From Alistipes sp. (GTDB taxonomy: Bacteria > Bacteroidota > Bacteroidia > Bacteroidales > Rikenellaceae): a stretch of 62,428 nucleotides of DNA. The notes under the pieces are model-generated. The model worked only from the letters and a program-made list of their open reading frames with translations. It was not told the DNA's origin and did no database searches. Where the stretch lies: the NCBI GenBank assembly GCA_017403125.1, contig JAFQOR010000002.1, positions 1-62,428 on the forward strand, read 5' to 3'. Each line of letters starts with the position of its first letter. Position 1 is the stretch's first letter. Positions 1 to 9,400 of this stretch are shown here, piece by piece. A program made the position numbers and the translations under genes.

Positions 1-1408
1 CCTATATGTTATGTACTACACAGCTTTGTCGAAGGTCACTCCATACAATAGCACGAGTTTTAATGTTAATATTTTAGATAATATCTGGGAGGATGGTAAA
101 GGTGAAATATTTTTTGATGGCCCCATTACATACATCGGCAAGGACGCATTTAGATATTGCGACAACCTTACAAGCATAATTATTCCCAATAGCGTAACAG
201 AGATTGGAGAGTATGCTTTCGCGTATTGCGAAAACCTTACTAGCATAATTATTCCCAATAGTGTAACTTGGATTGAAAATCACGCTTTTTGTGGTTGTGA
301 AAACCTTACAAGCGTAACTATTCCCAATAGCGTAACAGAGATTGGAGAGAGTGCTTTCTTTAATTGCGATAACCTTACAAGCATAATTATTCCCAACAGC
401 GTAACCTCGATTGGAGAGTTGGCTTTCTATGGTTGCGAAAACCTTACAAACGTTACTATTGGCAGTAGCGTAACATCGATTGGGAATAGTGCTTTCGCGT
501 ATTGCGAAAACCTTACTAGCATAATTATTCCCAATAGCGTAACAGAGATTGGAGAGGATGCTTTCTGGTGTTGCACAAACCTTGCAAGCGTTACTATTGG
601 CAGTAGCGTAACATCGATTGGAAATAGTGCTTTCTATGGTTGCGAAAACCTTGCAAGCGTTACTATTGGCAGTAGCGTAACATCGATTGGAGATAGTGCT
701 TTCAATAGTTGCGACAACCTTACAAGCATAACTATTCCCAATAGCGTAACAGAGATTGGAGAGAGGGCTTTCTATGGTTGCGAAAACCTTACAAGCGTAA
801 CTATTTCCGATAGCGTAACATCGATTGGAAGTCAAGCTTTCATGTCTTGCATTAGTCTCAAAGAGTTTAAGGGGGAATTTGCATCAGCTGATGGCCGATG
901 CCTGATTATTGACGGCACACTAAACTCATTTGCGCCTTATGGATTAACTGAATATATAATCCCTGATAGCGTAACAGAGATTGGAGAGAGTGCTTTCAGT
1001 AGTTGCGACAACCTTACAAGCATAACTATTCCCAATAGCGTAACATCGATTGGAGAGAGTGCTTTCGCGTATTGCGACAACCTTACAAACGTTACTATTG
1101 GCAGTAGCGTAACATCGATTGGGAATAGTGCTTTCACGTATTGCGAAAACCTTACTAGCATAATTATTCCCAATAGCGTAACGGAGATTGGAAATGAAGC
1201 TTTCTATCTTTGCACAAACCTGAAAAAGGTGTATTGCAAAGCCACAACACCGCCTAATGTGCTATATGACGAATATTATTGGTGGAGCGCATTTGCGTAC
1301 AACGCCTCGGGACGCAAGATTTATGTTCCGCGTGAGTCCGTTGAAGCATACATAAGTGCTGGTGGATGGAAGGATTATGCCAGCGCAATTGTAGGCTACG
1401 ACTTCTAA
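1..1408 (+). CDS. BspA-like leucine-rich repeat surface protein, 5' end cut by window
   Basis: The reading frame is open to the window edge; the first ATG (position 11) is internal, so the signal peptide lies outside. The visible part starts with a typical BspA lead-in (VTPYNSTSF, then NGKG-type sequence) and continues as about 15 repeats of roughly 23 residues with the pattern IG..AF..C.NLTS..IP.SVT, the LRR_5 / Treponema pallidum type. One repeat is interrupted by an irregular insert (around GRCLIIDGTL). The C-terminus (KIYVPRESVEAY...IVGYDF) is the usual ending of Bacteroidales members. Such proteins are surface exposed and linked to adhesion; the ligand here is unknown. The repeats are nearly identical at DNA level, so repeat number could change by recombination. 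A terminator follows directly. Confidence 0.9.
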   Translation, partial: LYVMYYTALSKVTPYNSTSFNVNILDNIWEDGKGEIFFDGPITYIGKDAFRYCDNLTSIIIPNSVTEIGEYAFAYCENLTSIIIPNSVTWIENHAFCGCENLTSVTIPNSVTEIGESAFFNCDNLTSIIIPNSVTSIGELAFYGCENLTNVTIGSSVTSIGNSAFAYCENLTSIIIPNSVTEIGEDAFWCCTNLASVTIGSSVTSIGNSAFYGCENLASVTIGSSVTSIGDSAFNSCDNLTSITIPNSVTEIGERAFYGCENLTSVTISDSVTSIGSQAFMSCISLKEFKGEFASADGRCLIIDGTLNSFAPYGLTEYIIPDSVTEIGESAFSSCDNLTSITIPNSVTSIGESAFAYCDNLTNVTIGSSVTSIGNSAFTYCENLTSIIIPNSVTEIGNEAFYLCTNLKKVYCKATTPPNVLYDEYYWWSAFAYNASGRKIYVPRESVEAYISAGGWKDYASAIVGYDF

Positions 1409-1433
1409 AAGTTTTGTGGAACTATATTATTTT

Positions 1434-1471
1434 GAACGCGGTTGCTCGACATTATCGGGCAACCGCGTTTG
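1434..1471 (+). terminator. Hairpin terminator after the BspA-like gene
   Basis: AACGCGGTTGC(t)CG pairs with CGGGCAACCGCGTT around a short ACATTAT loop, followed by TTGTCT. It lies 26 bases after the stop codon. Confidence 0.75.
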
Positions 1472-1511
1472 TCTCTTGCCATGGCGACCAAAGGGAGTAA
1501 AAGGGGAGAGA

Positions 1512-1585
1512 AAGAGTAGCAGAATAGTAGCGAAAGGGAAAAACGAGCAGCGTTAGCTGCGCCGTCAAGCGCGGAGCGCACCAAT
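1512..1585. repeat. Dispersed repeat, copy 1
   Basis: This stretch contains AATAGTAGCGAA, then the small hairpin AGCAGCGTTAGCTGCGCC, then TCAAGC and GCGC. The same blocks in the same order occur at about 58549-58640, 57 kb away. It has no plausible reading frame and borders the hairpin array that follows. Confidence 0.7.
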
Positions 1586-1619
1586 CAAGGAGAGCATCAA
1601 TCCTGCCCCACCTCACAAA

Positions 1620-2290
1620 ACACGCACCCCACAACCACACGGGTACTAAAAATAATACCCGCGTACATAAAACCGCAGACACACCCCACCACACACAGCG
1701 ACCCCACCACGATGCGGGTAGGCAAAAGTAAACCTACAACAAAAGAGCGCTTACCTCCCAGTCCACGCCACGCACCATACCACACCCCACAACCACACAG
1801 GTATTAAAAATAATACCCGCACAAAAGAGGCAAAGATTGACATGGTTTGTAGCAAGCCTCGCATGACATGGGTATTAAAAATAATACCCGCACACAAAAG
1901 TCACAGATGCACCTCGCCCCAAGCGCAGCTCCCGCGTCCCGACACGGGTAGAAAAAAAACTACCCGCAAAATGGGGAAGAAATCACCACTCTCTACACCA
2001 CAAACACCCTCTCCGATGCGGGTAGGCAAAAGTAAACCCACAACAAAAGAGCGCTTACCTGTCAGTCCACACTACACACACAAACACACCCCACAACTGC
2101 ACGGGTACTAAAAATAATACCCGCACAAAAGAGGCAAAGATTGACATGGTTTGTAGCAAGCCTCGCATGACACGGGTAGAAAAAAGTAAACCCATAACAA
2201 AAGAGCGCTTACCACGCATCCCTACACCAACTGCAACATGCGCACCCTGCAACTGCGCGGGTACTAAAAATAATACCCGTGCAGCGTCGG
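1620..2290. repeat. Composite array of short hairpin repeats (types A, B, C)
   Basis: No gene is visible here. Type A is a hairpin, GGGTAxTAAAAATAATACCC, at about 1641-1660, 1798-1820, 1870-1889, 2102-2124 and 2258-2280, with a variant (GGGTAG, A-rich loop, CTACCC) at 1945-1966. Type B begins GCGGGTAGGCAAAAGTAAAC and ends AAAGAGCGCTTACC, at about 1712-1756 and 2018-2062, with a variant at 2172-2213. Type C is a near-exact duplication of about 50 bp (begins GCACAAAAGAGGCAAAGATT, ends CCTCGCATGACA) at 1819-1868 and 2123-2172. The types alternate with a spacing of roughly 300 bp between equivalent elements. Spacers are C/A-rich and without reading frames of gene quality. Confidence 0.85.
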
Positions 2291-2385
2291 TAGCCATCAA
2301 TGCCTCCATGGCGCGAGCCGCGCACAGTGAGAAAAATGATTGCCACGAGCCTCACAACTTTCGCAATGGATGACAACAAAAAAAG

Positions 2386-2416
2386 AACAAAGCGACACAT
2401 GATATGTCGCTTTGTT
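2386..2416. terminator. Bidirectional hairpin downstream of the feo operon
   Basis: AACAAAGCGACA pairs with TGTCGCTTTGTT around a 7-base loop. On the minus strand the 3' arm runs into TTCTTTTTTTGTTG. It follows the microprotein at 2422-2559 and would close the feo transcript. Confidence 0.75.
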
Positions 2417-2421
2417 ACTGT

Positions 2422-2559
2422 TCACCTACGATGCTTACACTCCTTACTGCACGACGAGCACTGCGTGTCGCGGCATGTGAAGAGCCGCCATGCTTTGCGC
2501 ACTAAAACTACGCCTACGACAACCGCCACAAGGGCGACAATCCAATCTTGCCAATCCAT
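2422..2559 (-). CDS. FeoB-associated Cys-rich membrane microprotein (45 aa)
   Basis: A 45-codon frame begins with ATG 10 bases after the feoAB stop. The protein starts MDWQDWIVALV, has one hydrophobic helix (about residues 7-20), then a basic turn and a Cys-rich tail with the pattern C-x4-C-x2-C-x3-C ending KHRR. Short proteins with one helix and a Cys-rich tail directly after feoB are known as FeoB-associated Cys-rich membrane proteins and are thought to help ferrous iron uptake, possibly as a FeoC-like partner or iron ligand. Position, topology and cysteines all fit; the exact role is inferred. Confidence 0.8.
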   Translation of the reverse strand: MDWQDWIVALVAVVVGVVLVRKAWRLFTCRDTQCSSCSKECKHRR

Positions 2560-2569
2560 AACTACCGCA

Positions 2570-4936
2570 CTAAATTATTAGGTTTGTTACATGATAGGCT
2601 ATCCATGCCAACAACCATGCAACAGCCGTGTTGTATAGTGCCGACCCCAGTGCCCAGCGCCAATTAAGCTCGGAGCCTATGGCGATGATTGTAGCTATAC
2701 AGGGCAGATAGAGCAGTGAGAATATGAGGAAGGCGACGGCCGAAGCTGTGGTCATAGAGTTGGCAATGCGCTCCGAGGCTCCGGGCGACAACTCGTCATC
2801 ACTCTCGGCGGGGATGTCGTCGGGTTGCGCGTAGAGTACGTTCATGGTGCTCACAACAATCTCCTTGGCAGGAAGACCCGACAGTATGGCAACCGAGGGC
2901 TCCCAGCCCAAGCCCATGGGCGCAAATACGGGCTCGCAGAACTTGCCTATATATCCCATGTACGATAGCTCGTAGGTGGGCGCATCGGGCTCGTCGTTGC
3001 GGTGTTCGGGGCGTGGATAGTAGCTCAACATCCATACGACAATCGAGGCAATGAGAATCAGACCTCCCATCTTCTTGATATACTGTGCGCACTTGCTCCA
3101 CATATGTTTAACGGTGGTGCGCATCGTGGGCACGCGATAGGGCGACAGCTCCATGACAAACGGAGCCTCCTGCTCACGGAACATGAAGCGACGCATGAGT
3201 CGTGCCGTAATAACCGCCATAAGCATACCGAACATATAGAGCGCGAAGAGTACCGTGCCGGCATTATCGGGGAAGAAGATGCCGACAATCATCATATAGA
3301 TGGGTAGTCGCGCGCTGCACGACATAAATGGTATCATAAGTATGGTTATCAGGCGCGACGTATGACACTCGATAGTGCGGCACGCCATGACAGCGGGAAC
3401 GTTGCAACCAAAGCCCATGACCATAGGTATGAACGACTTGCCGTGTACGCCCATGCGGTGCATGACCTTATCCATGATAAATGCGGCACGTGCCAAGTAT
3501 CCCGAATCCTCCAAGAAGGAGATAAAGAGGTAGAGAATCATGATGTTGGGCAGGAAGACAAGAACACTACCCACACCGCTGATAACGCCATCGGTAAGCA
3601 TATCGCGCAACGCACCTTCGCTCATCGCGCCTTGCACCGTATTGTAGAGCCAATCTACGCCCATCTCGATCCACTCCTGCGGATAGGCTCCGAGCGAGAA
3701 GGTGCAGTAGAACATAAACCACATCAGGGCGAAAAATATGGGAAATCCCCAGAAACGATGCGTAACGACAGCATCTATCTTGTCGCCTATCGTATCGCGT
3801 TTGCGCTCCGCCGATGTGTAGGTCTCCTTCAACGCTCCCGATATAAAGCCATATTTATGGTTTGCCAAAGCTGTCTCGATATCCTCGCCTAACGCCTGCT
3901 CGATTTCGTTGCGGGCATCGAGTGCCATGGCGTGCCACTTGTCGTAGCGCGGAGTAGTGTGTAGTATCTTCTCGATGTCGGCATCACCCTCGATAAGTTT
4001 CAGCGCATAGTAGCGTGGCGGGAAGTGTGCGGGCAATTCGTAGCGATGCTGACGCATATCGTTGTGTAGCTTATCGAGATTCTCTTCGATAACCGAGCCG
4101 TAGCTGATATGGATGTGTCGCACGCGACTATCACGCTCCTCATAAACGGCAATAAGCGTATCAAGCAGCGTGTCGATACCTCGTCCGGCGTTTGCAACGA
4201 TGGGGACAATGGGCACACCAATCATCTTGCCTAATGCGTCGTGGTCGAACTGCGCGCCACTACGCTCCAACTCATCGTACATGTTCAGCGCGATGACCAT
4301 CTTGGGGCTTATGTCGATAAGTTCGGTCGTGAGATAGAGGTTGCGTTCGAGGTTCGAGGCGACAACCGTGTTGAGTATTATGTCGGGCGTATGCTCGATG
4401 AGGTGGCGTCGCACAAACTGCTCTTCGGGCGAGTATGCCGAGATAGCGTAGGTGCCCGGCAGGTCGGTAACCTCGATGGTGTAGTCCTTGTAGTGCAGTG
4501 TGCCACGCTTGGCATCTACGGTAACACCGCTGTAATTACCCACATGCTCGCTTCTGCCGCAGAGGGTGTTGAACAGCGATGTCTTGCCCGAGTTGGGATT
4601 GCCTACAAGCCCTATGGTTATATGACGTCGTGTATGGTCTATTGCCGAGGTGATAATCTCTTCGTCGCCACTGATAATGCCGGTGTCTAACTCCATGATG
4701 CGCTTTGCCTCTTCGCGTGTGATGACCTCAATCATCTCTGCCTCCTTGCGGCGTAGCGATATGTCGTAACCCATTATATGGTATTCGATGGGATCTTTGA
4801 GTGGCGCGTCGAGGATAACCGTAACATCCTGACCACGAACAAAACCCATCTCCATGATGCGACGACGAAAGCCTCCGTATCCCAATACTCGGACTACGGT
4901 AGCCGTTTCACCTGTTTTCAGTTCACTTAATCGCAT
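2570..4936 (-). CDS. feoB: Fused ferrous iron transporter FeoA-FeoB
   Basis: This 788-residue protein imports Fe(II) across the inner membrane. Residues about 1-72 form a FeoA (SH3-like) domain, and the rest is FeoB. The G domain shows G1 GNPNSGKTS (about 112-120), G2 YSGVTVDAKRG, G3 DLPGTY and G4 NMYDE. The C-terminal half holds the FeoB membrane core with its two Gate regions (GFGCNVPAVMACR; GLPAKEIVVST). FeoA-FeoB fusion is typical of Bacteroidota. The gene is followed at 10 bases by the Cys-rich microprotein. A -7 element and a perfect palindrome lie upstream, suggesting metal-dependent control. Confidence 0.95.
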   Translation of the reverse strand: MRLSELKTGETATVVRVLGYGGFRRRIMEMGFVRGQDVTVILDAPLKDPIEYHIMGYDISLRRKEAEMIEVITREEAKRIMELDTGIISGDEEIITSAIDHTRRHITIGLVGNPNSGKTSLFNTLCGRSEHVGNYSGVTVDAKRGTLHYKDYTIEVTDLPGTYAISAYSPEEQFVRRHLIEHTPDIILNTVVASNLERNLYLTTELIDISPKMVIALNMYDELERSGAQFDHDALGKMIGVPIVPIVANAGRGIDTLLDTLIAVYEERDSRVRHIHISYGSVIEENLDKLHNDMRQHRYELPAHFPPRYYALKLIEGDADIEKILHTTPRYDKWHAMALDARNEIEQALGEDIETALANHKYGFISGALKETYTSAERKRDTIGDKIDAVVTHRFWGFPIFFALMWFMFYCTFSLGAYPQEWIEMGVDWLYNTVQGAMSEGALRDMLTDGVISGVGSVLVFLPNIMILYLFISFLEDSGYLARAAFIMDKVMHRMGVHGKSFIPMVMGFGCNVPAVMACRTIECHTSRLITILMIPFMSCSARLPIYMMIVGIFFPDNAGTVLFALYMFGMLMAVITARLMRRFMFREQEAPFVMELSPYRVPTMRTTVKHMWSKCAQYIKKMGGLILIASIVVWMLSYYPRPEHRNDEPDAPTYELSYMGYIGKFCEPVFAPMGLGWEPSVAILSGLPAKEIVVSTMNVLYAQPDDIPAESDDELSPGASERIANSMTTASAVAFLIFSLLYLPCIATIIAIGSELNWRWALGSALYNTAVAWLLAWIAYHVTNLII

Positions 4937-4973
4937 CTAAAAAAGTTCTTCTTTTATTACTATATTTTGGGCG

Positions 4974-4981
4974 CAAAGATA
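4974..4981 (-). promoter_or_regulatory. feoAB promoter -7 element
   Basis: TATCTTTG on the minus strand matches the Bacteroidota -7 consensus TAnnTTTG, 38 bases before the feoAB start. No clear -33 TTTG is seen; that position is taken by the palindrome at 5002-5021. Confidence 0.65.
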
Positions 4982-5001
4982 CGATTTTTTGACGAGATTA
5001 C

Positions 5002-5021
5002 AATCCCTAAATTTAGGGATT
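5002..5021. promoter_or_regulatory. Perfect 20-bp palindrome, candidate iron operator
   Basis: AATCCCTAAATTTAGGGATT is its own reverse complement. It begins 20 bases upstream of the feoAB -7 element, so it covers the -33 region. Placement fits an operator for a DtxR- or Fur-type regulator; which one is not shown by the sequence. Confidence 0.6.
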
Positions 5022-5051
5022 TTGGCTCTCGCACGCCAAACATTCGTTTTT

Positions 5052-6461
5052 TTATGGCACGGTCGCCTCGTTGTCATCATCGGTATCGCGACTCCATCCG
5101 CCACCTATTGCCTCTATCAGGTCAATATATGCCTCGTAGAGCGCAACTGTGCAACTGCTCAAATTCAGTTGCGCGGAGTAGGCGTCACGTTCGGCATCTA
5201 TGTAGTCACCAATGGGATTTAGCCCCCCTTCATAGAGTGCGCGTGTCAGCTCCAAAGCTTTGATGCTTGCCGCTACCATCGTTCGCGATGCATCGAGTTC
5301 GATACGTAGAGAGGCTATCGAAGAGAGTATATCTTCAACCTCCTTGAAGGCGTTGATTACGCACTCTTCGTAGGCATATGCAGCCTGTCGATACTCCTCG
5401 ATAGCCTGCTTCTCGGCACGACGCAGACGTCCAAAGCCGATTGCGGGAGCCATGAATGTCGATGCGGCAGACCAAATAAGTTTGTCGAGCCGAAAAAACT
5501 CCTTGACCGACGAGCCGTATATGCCACCTGACCCCACAAACGAGAGTGCCGGAAAGCGATTAAAGCGCGCCTCGCCAACTCGTGCTCGTGCAGCATCCAT
5601 CATGCGCCGCGCCTTCATGATGTCCGGACGACGGAATATCAGGTCGGCAGGCTGTCCTATGGCAATTTCCGGTGGCAATGCCTCCTCCGAGATTGTGGAT
5701 GTGGTGGCGATGTGGGTGATGTGCGATGGAGTATCGCCAACGAGTGCAGCAAGCGCATGTTCGGTGTGTGCTATCTCCTCGCTCAATGTCGCCATGCTTG
5801 CTACGGCCTCTGCCGTAAGCATGCGTGCGCGTTCGACATCGCTTCGCGAACTGAATCCATGGCAATACATCGAATCAATGATAGCTTCGGATTGTTGGCG
5901 CAGGGTGTGCGTACGCTGGGCAATGCTATATTGGTCGCGATAACCGGCAAGTTTGTAGTAGCACTTTGCAACTTCCGAGGTTATGGTGAGCAGCATACCA
6001 TATGCAGCCCAATCTGCCGCCAACAACTCGGCTTGTGCCGCCCTGTTTTGTTCGCGCCAGAGGGCAGAGAGTGGTAATTTCCACGATACCGTACGCGAAA
6101 GAGTAAAGCTGTTGATACGCCCTTCGGTAGGCTCATCTTCTGCCTCAATGTCAATGTCAAAGTCGAGCTCGGGGTAGTGCGACGACCGCACGCCCTTCAT
6201 GGCATATAGAGCCTCTGCAACGCTCGACATGGCGCTGCTTATATCGCGGTTTGCTAACAATGCCCTATTTTGTAGGCTGTCGAGCCTTGCATCGTCGAAC
6301 AGAAGCCACCACCTGCTATCTATGCCTAACGTGTCGTTATCAATGCCCGACAATGTGGTGTAGGCATCCGGAACTCTGACATCGGGTTCGTAGAGGTTGG
6401 GGGTGCATGAACATGCTGTAACAAGTGAGATGAACGATGCTATGTGTCTATATATCTGCAT
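5052..6461 (-). CDS. Outer-membrane efflux lipoprotein (TolC/OprM family)
   Basis: A 469-residue outer-membrane channel of an RND tripartite pump. The N-terminus is a lipoprotein signal with Cys in the ACSC region (about residues 17-19). Two outer-membrane-efflux repeats follow, rich in long Ala/Glu/Arg helices (for example RRPDIMKARRMMDAARARVGEARF), as in OprM/NodT proteins. It is the last gene of a three-gene operon, 3 bases after the pump gene, and completes the set adaptor-pump-channel. Substrate is unknown. Confidence 0.92.
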   Translation of the reverse strand: MQIYRHIASFISLVTACSCTPNLYEPDVRVPDAYTTLSGIDNDTLGIDSRWWLLFDDARLDSLQNRALLANRDISSAMSSVAEALYAMKGVRSSHYPELDFDIDIEAEDEPTEGRINSFTLSRTVSWKLPLSALWREQNRAAQAELLAADWAAYGMLLTITSEVAKCYYKLAGYRDQYSIAQRTHTLRQQSEAIIDSMYCHGFSSRSDVERARMLTAEAVASMATLSEEIAHTEHALAALVGDTPSHITHIATTSTISEEALPPEIAIGQPADLIFRRPDIMKARRMMDAARARVGEARFNRFPALSFVGSGGIYGSSVKEFFRLDKLIWSAASTFMAPAIGFGRLRRAEKQAIEEYRQAAYAYEECVINAFKEVEDILSSIASLRIELDASRTMVAASIKALELTRALYEGGLNPIGDYIDAERDAYSAQLNLSSCTVALYEAYIDLIEAIGGGWSRDTDDDNEATVP

Positions 6462-6464
6462 AAT

Positions 6465-9400
6465 TTATTTGTGATTAGTGTTGCGTTCGAAGCGCGCCAA
6501 ACGACCTATTAGGTAGTAAGATGCCGGATAAATGAATATACCAAGTATAGTAGCCACGAGCATGCCACCGCCAAGCGCTAAACCGAGTATATGGCGCGCT
6601 GTCGAGTAGGCTCCGGTAGCGAAAATCAGAGGTAGTGCGCCGAGGATAAAGGCAAAGGCGGTCATGATTATAGGTCTTACGCGCTCGCTGGCAGCTGCAC
6701 ATGTGGCATCGAAGAGGCTCTTGCCACTGCGAAACTCCTGCTCGGCATACTCCACCACCAGAATAGCATTCTTTGCTGCCAACCCAATCAGCATGATAAG
6801 GGCAATTTGCATGTAGATGTTATTGATATAGTCGGGCGACAGAAGATGTGCGACCGAAACAAAGAGTATGCCTCCTGCCAGGGCTGCCGGAACGCTTAAA
6901 AGTATGGCTATGGGCAACGACCAGCTATTGTATAGCGCCGCAAGAGCCAAGAATACAAATGACAGAGCAATAAGATAGCTTAACCACTCCGAAGAGGAGG
7001 CCACGCTCTCCTGATAAGCCATGCCGCTCCAAGCCAAAGCAACGTCGTTGGGGAACACTGTGCGGGCAACACTCTCGACAAGCGCCATAACATCACCCGT
7101 AGATGCTCCTGGTGCAGGGGTTATGGTAATGGGGATACTGTTGCGCAGGTTGAACTGTGTGAGATACTCTACACCCGTAGTGTCGCGAACATCGACAAAC
7201 GATGTTATGGGGATATCGTCGCCCTTGACATTCGTAATGTAGTATCGCTCCAACGAGCGTGCATCGCGGCGTGAGGCGGAGTCGGCTTGGATATATATCT
7301 GATACTGTTGCCCAAAGCGATTGAAGGTGCCTAAATAGCTGCCGCCAAGATAGGTTGATAACATTGTAAATATGTCTGATGGATTTACCCCCATTAGCTC
7401 TGCCTGCTTGATGTCGATTGCAAGATGACGTTGCCCAATATTGGATCTATACTGCATTGATACCGAGGCGATAGATTTATTCTTTCTCAACTCGTCAATG
7501 AGGTGTGATGCCTGCTCTTCGAGATAGTCATATCCTCGACCTTCGAGGTCTTCGATTTCGGCACTTAAACCCGATGTAACCCCAAGTCCGGGAATTGCCG
7601 GCGGGGTAAAGGCAAAGCACTCTGCCGAGCTAATATCTGCATTCAGCTGCTGTGTGATGCGGTGTGCAATATCGTCTGCCGATAGCGATCGCTCGTCATA
7701 GGGTTTGAGCAGTGTGAAGATGGCACCACATGAGGTTGATGCCACGCCCGACAACATATCGTAACCTGCGGCAATGGCTGTTGCTTCCACCCCCTCGGCA
7801 TTGCGCACTACCCTATCCACGCTTTGCATGATTGCCACAGTGCGGTTTAGCGACGTATTGTCGGGGGCATCCACCACAACCATCAGATAGCCCTGATCCT
7901 CGTTTGAAAGGAATCCTTCGGGGAGGGTTTTGAAGCCGCCAAAGATTACAGCACCCAGCACAACAGTAAGAGTTAAGGTCCGCCAGATGTGTCGCACAAA
8001 GATTGATGTGATGCGATTATAGCTCTTGATGCTGCGATTAAGCAGACGGTTGAGTGATGAAAAAATGTGCCCGCGACTCTCGCTTTGGGGTTTGAGCAAC
8101 ATCGAGCATAGCGCGGGAGATAGTGTCAGAGCATTTATCGCCGATAGTGTTACGGTAATAGCTATGGTTATAGAGAATTGTCGAAAGATAAGCGACGAGA
8201 TGCCACCCATGAGCGAGATGGGGATAAATACCGCCAGAAGTACCAATGTTGTGGCAATGATGGGAGATGACACTCGACGCATAGCCTCAATCGTAGCATC
8301 GCGCGCACTCATGCCACGCGATATGTTTACCGACACGGCCTCCACAACGACTATTGCATCATCCACAACAAGGCCTATGGCAAGCACCAATCCCAAAAGC
8401 GATATGATGTTGACCGAGAAGCCTAATACGGGAAAGAGAGCAAAGCATCCTATGAGCGAAACGGGAATGGCGACTATGGGGATAATCGTAGCTCGCCAAC
8501 TCTGCAAAAAGAGGTATATCACAACAATAACAAGTAGCAGAGCGATGATTAGTGTGCGTACTATATCCTCGATTCCCGCGCGTATGTTGGTCGTTGCATC
8601 CACGATTGATGTGATGTGAAGTCCGTCGGGAAAACGCAATTCGAGGTTTGAAATCGCGTTGCGAACCTGCTCACCCAAGAGAACAGCATTGCTTCCGGGT
8701 TGCTGATAAACGACTATAAGTGCCGATGGATTATCGTCGAAAAGCGAGTGTGTGCCATAGCTCTCTGCCCCCAATTCGACATCGGCAATGTCCGAGAGAA
8801 GTATCTCCCCACCATTTTCGTCGATAGCAACAACGATATTCGAGAACTCCTCGACGGTGGTTATCTCGGCGGGCATTGTCACGGTAAATGTAAAGCGTTG
8901 GTTGCCACTCGATGGCTCGGCGCCAAATTTTCCGGCAGGATGCACACCACTCTGCGCCTCAATAGAGGCTTGTATCTGCTGCAAGGTAAGGTTGCGAAGA
9001 TGTATCTTATCGGGATGAAGCCATATACGCATCGCATACTCACCCGCGCCCATAACCTCTACCTTACCTACGCCACTAATCTTTTGCAACTCACTCCTTA
9101 TATTTATATACGCGTAGTTCGACAACCACTCGCCATCGTACCTGCCATCGCTTGATAGAGCATAGACCATCAAAAAACCGCGGTTTGTCTTTTGAGCAAC
9201 TACACCCTGCTCGCGCACTGCGTCAGGGAGTTGCGATGTGGCCGACGATAGATTGTTTTGCGCAAGTATAACATTTGTGTCTGGCGACGTACCAATATCG
9301 AATGTAGCTTCGAGACTCATTGTTCCATCGTTAGCGGATGTCGCTTGCATATATATCATATTATCCGTACCCATAAGGCTTTGTGCTATGGGCGTGGCTA

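Noticed and set aside
74-835. 253-codon antisense frame in the BspA-like gene, with other antisense frames of 78-80 codons
   Set aside because: It arises from the periodic codon pattern of the repeats; its translation is just the reverse of the same 69-bp unit, with no start or promoter signals.
1620-2290. Possible CRISPR array
   Set aside because: Repeats are of three types, short and unevenly spaced, spacers have no constant length, and no cas genes are present.
1842-2581. Frames of 60-93 codons in the hairpin array and next to feoB
   Set aside because: They run through palindromic repeats, are rich in Pro/His/Thr/Lys without a domain, and cross a terminator.
3362-3892. 176-codon frame opposite feoAB
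   Set aside because: Shadow of a well supported conserved gene; no family features.
8026-8619. 197-codon frame opposite the RND pump gene
   Set aside because: Shadow frame with low-complexity Ser/Thr/Met composition.
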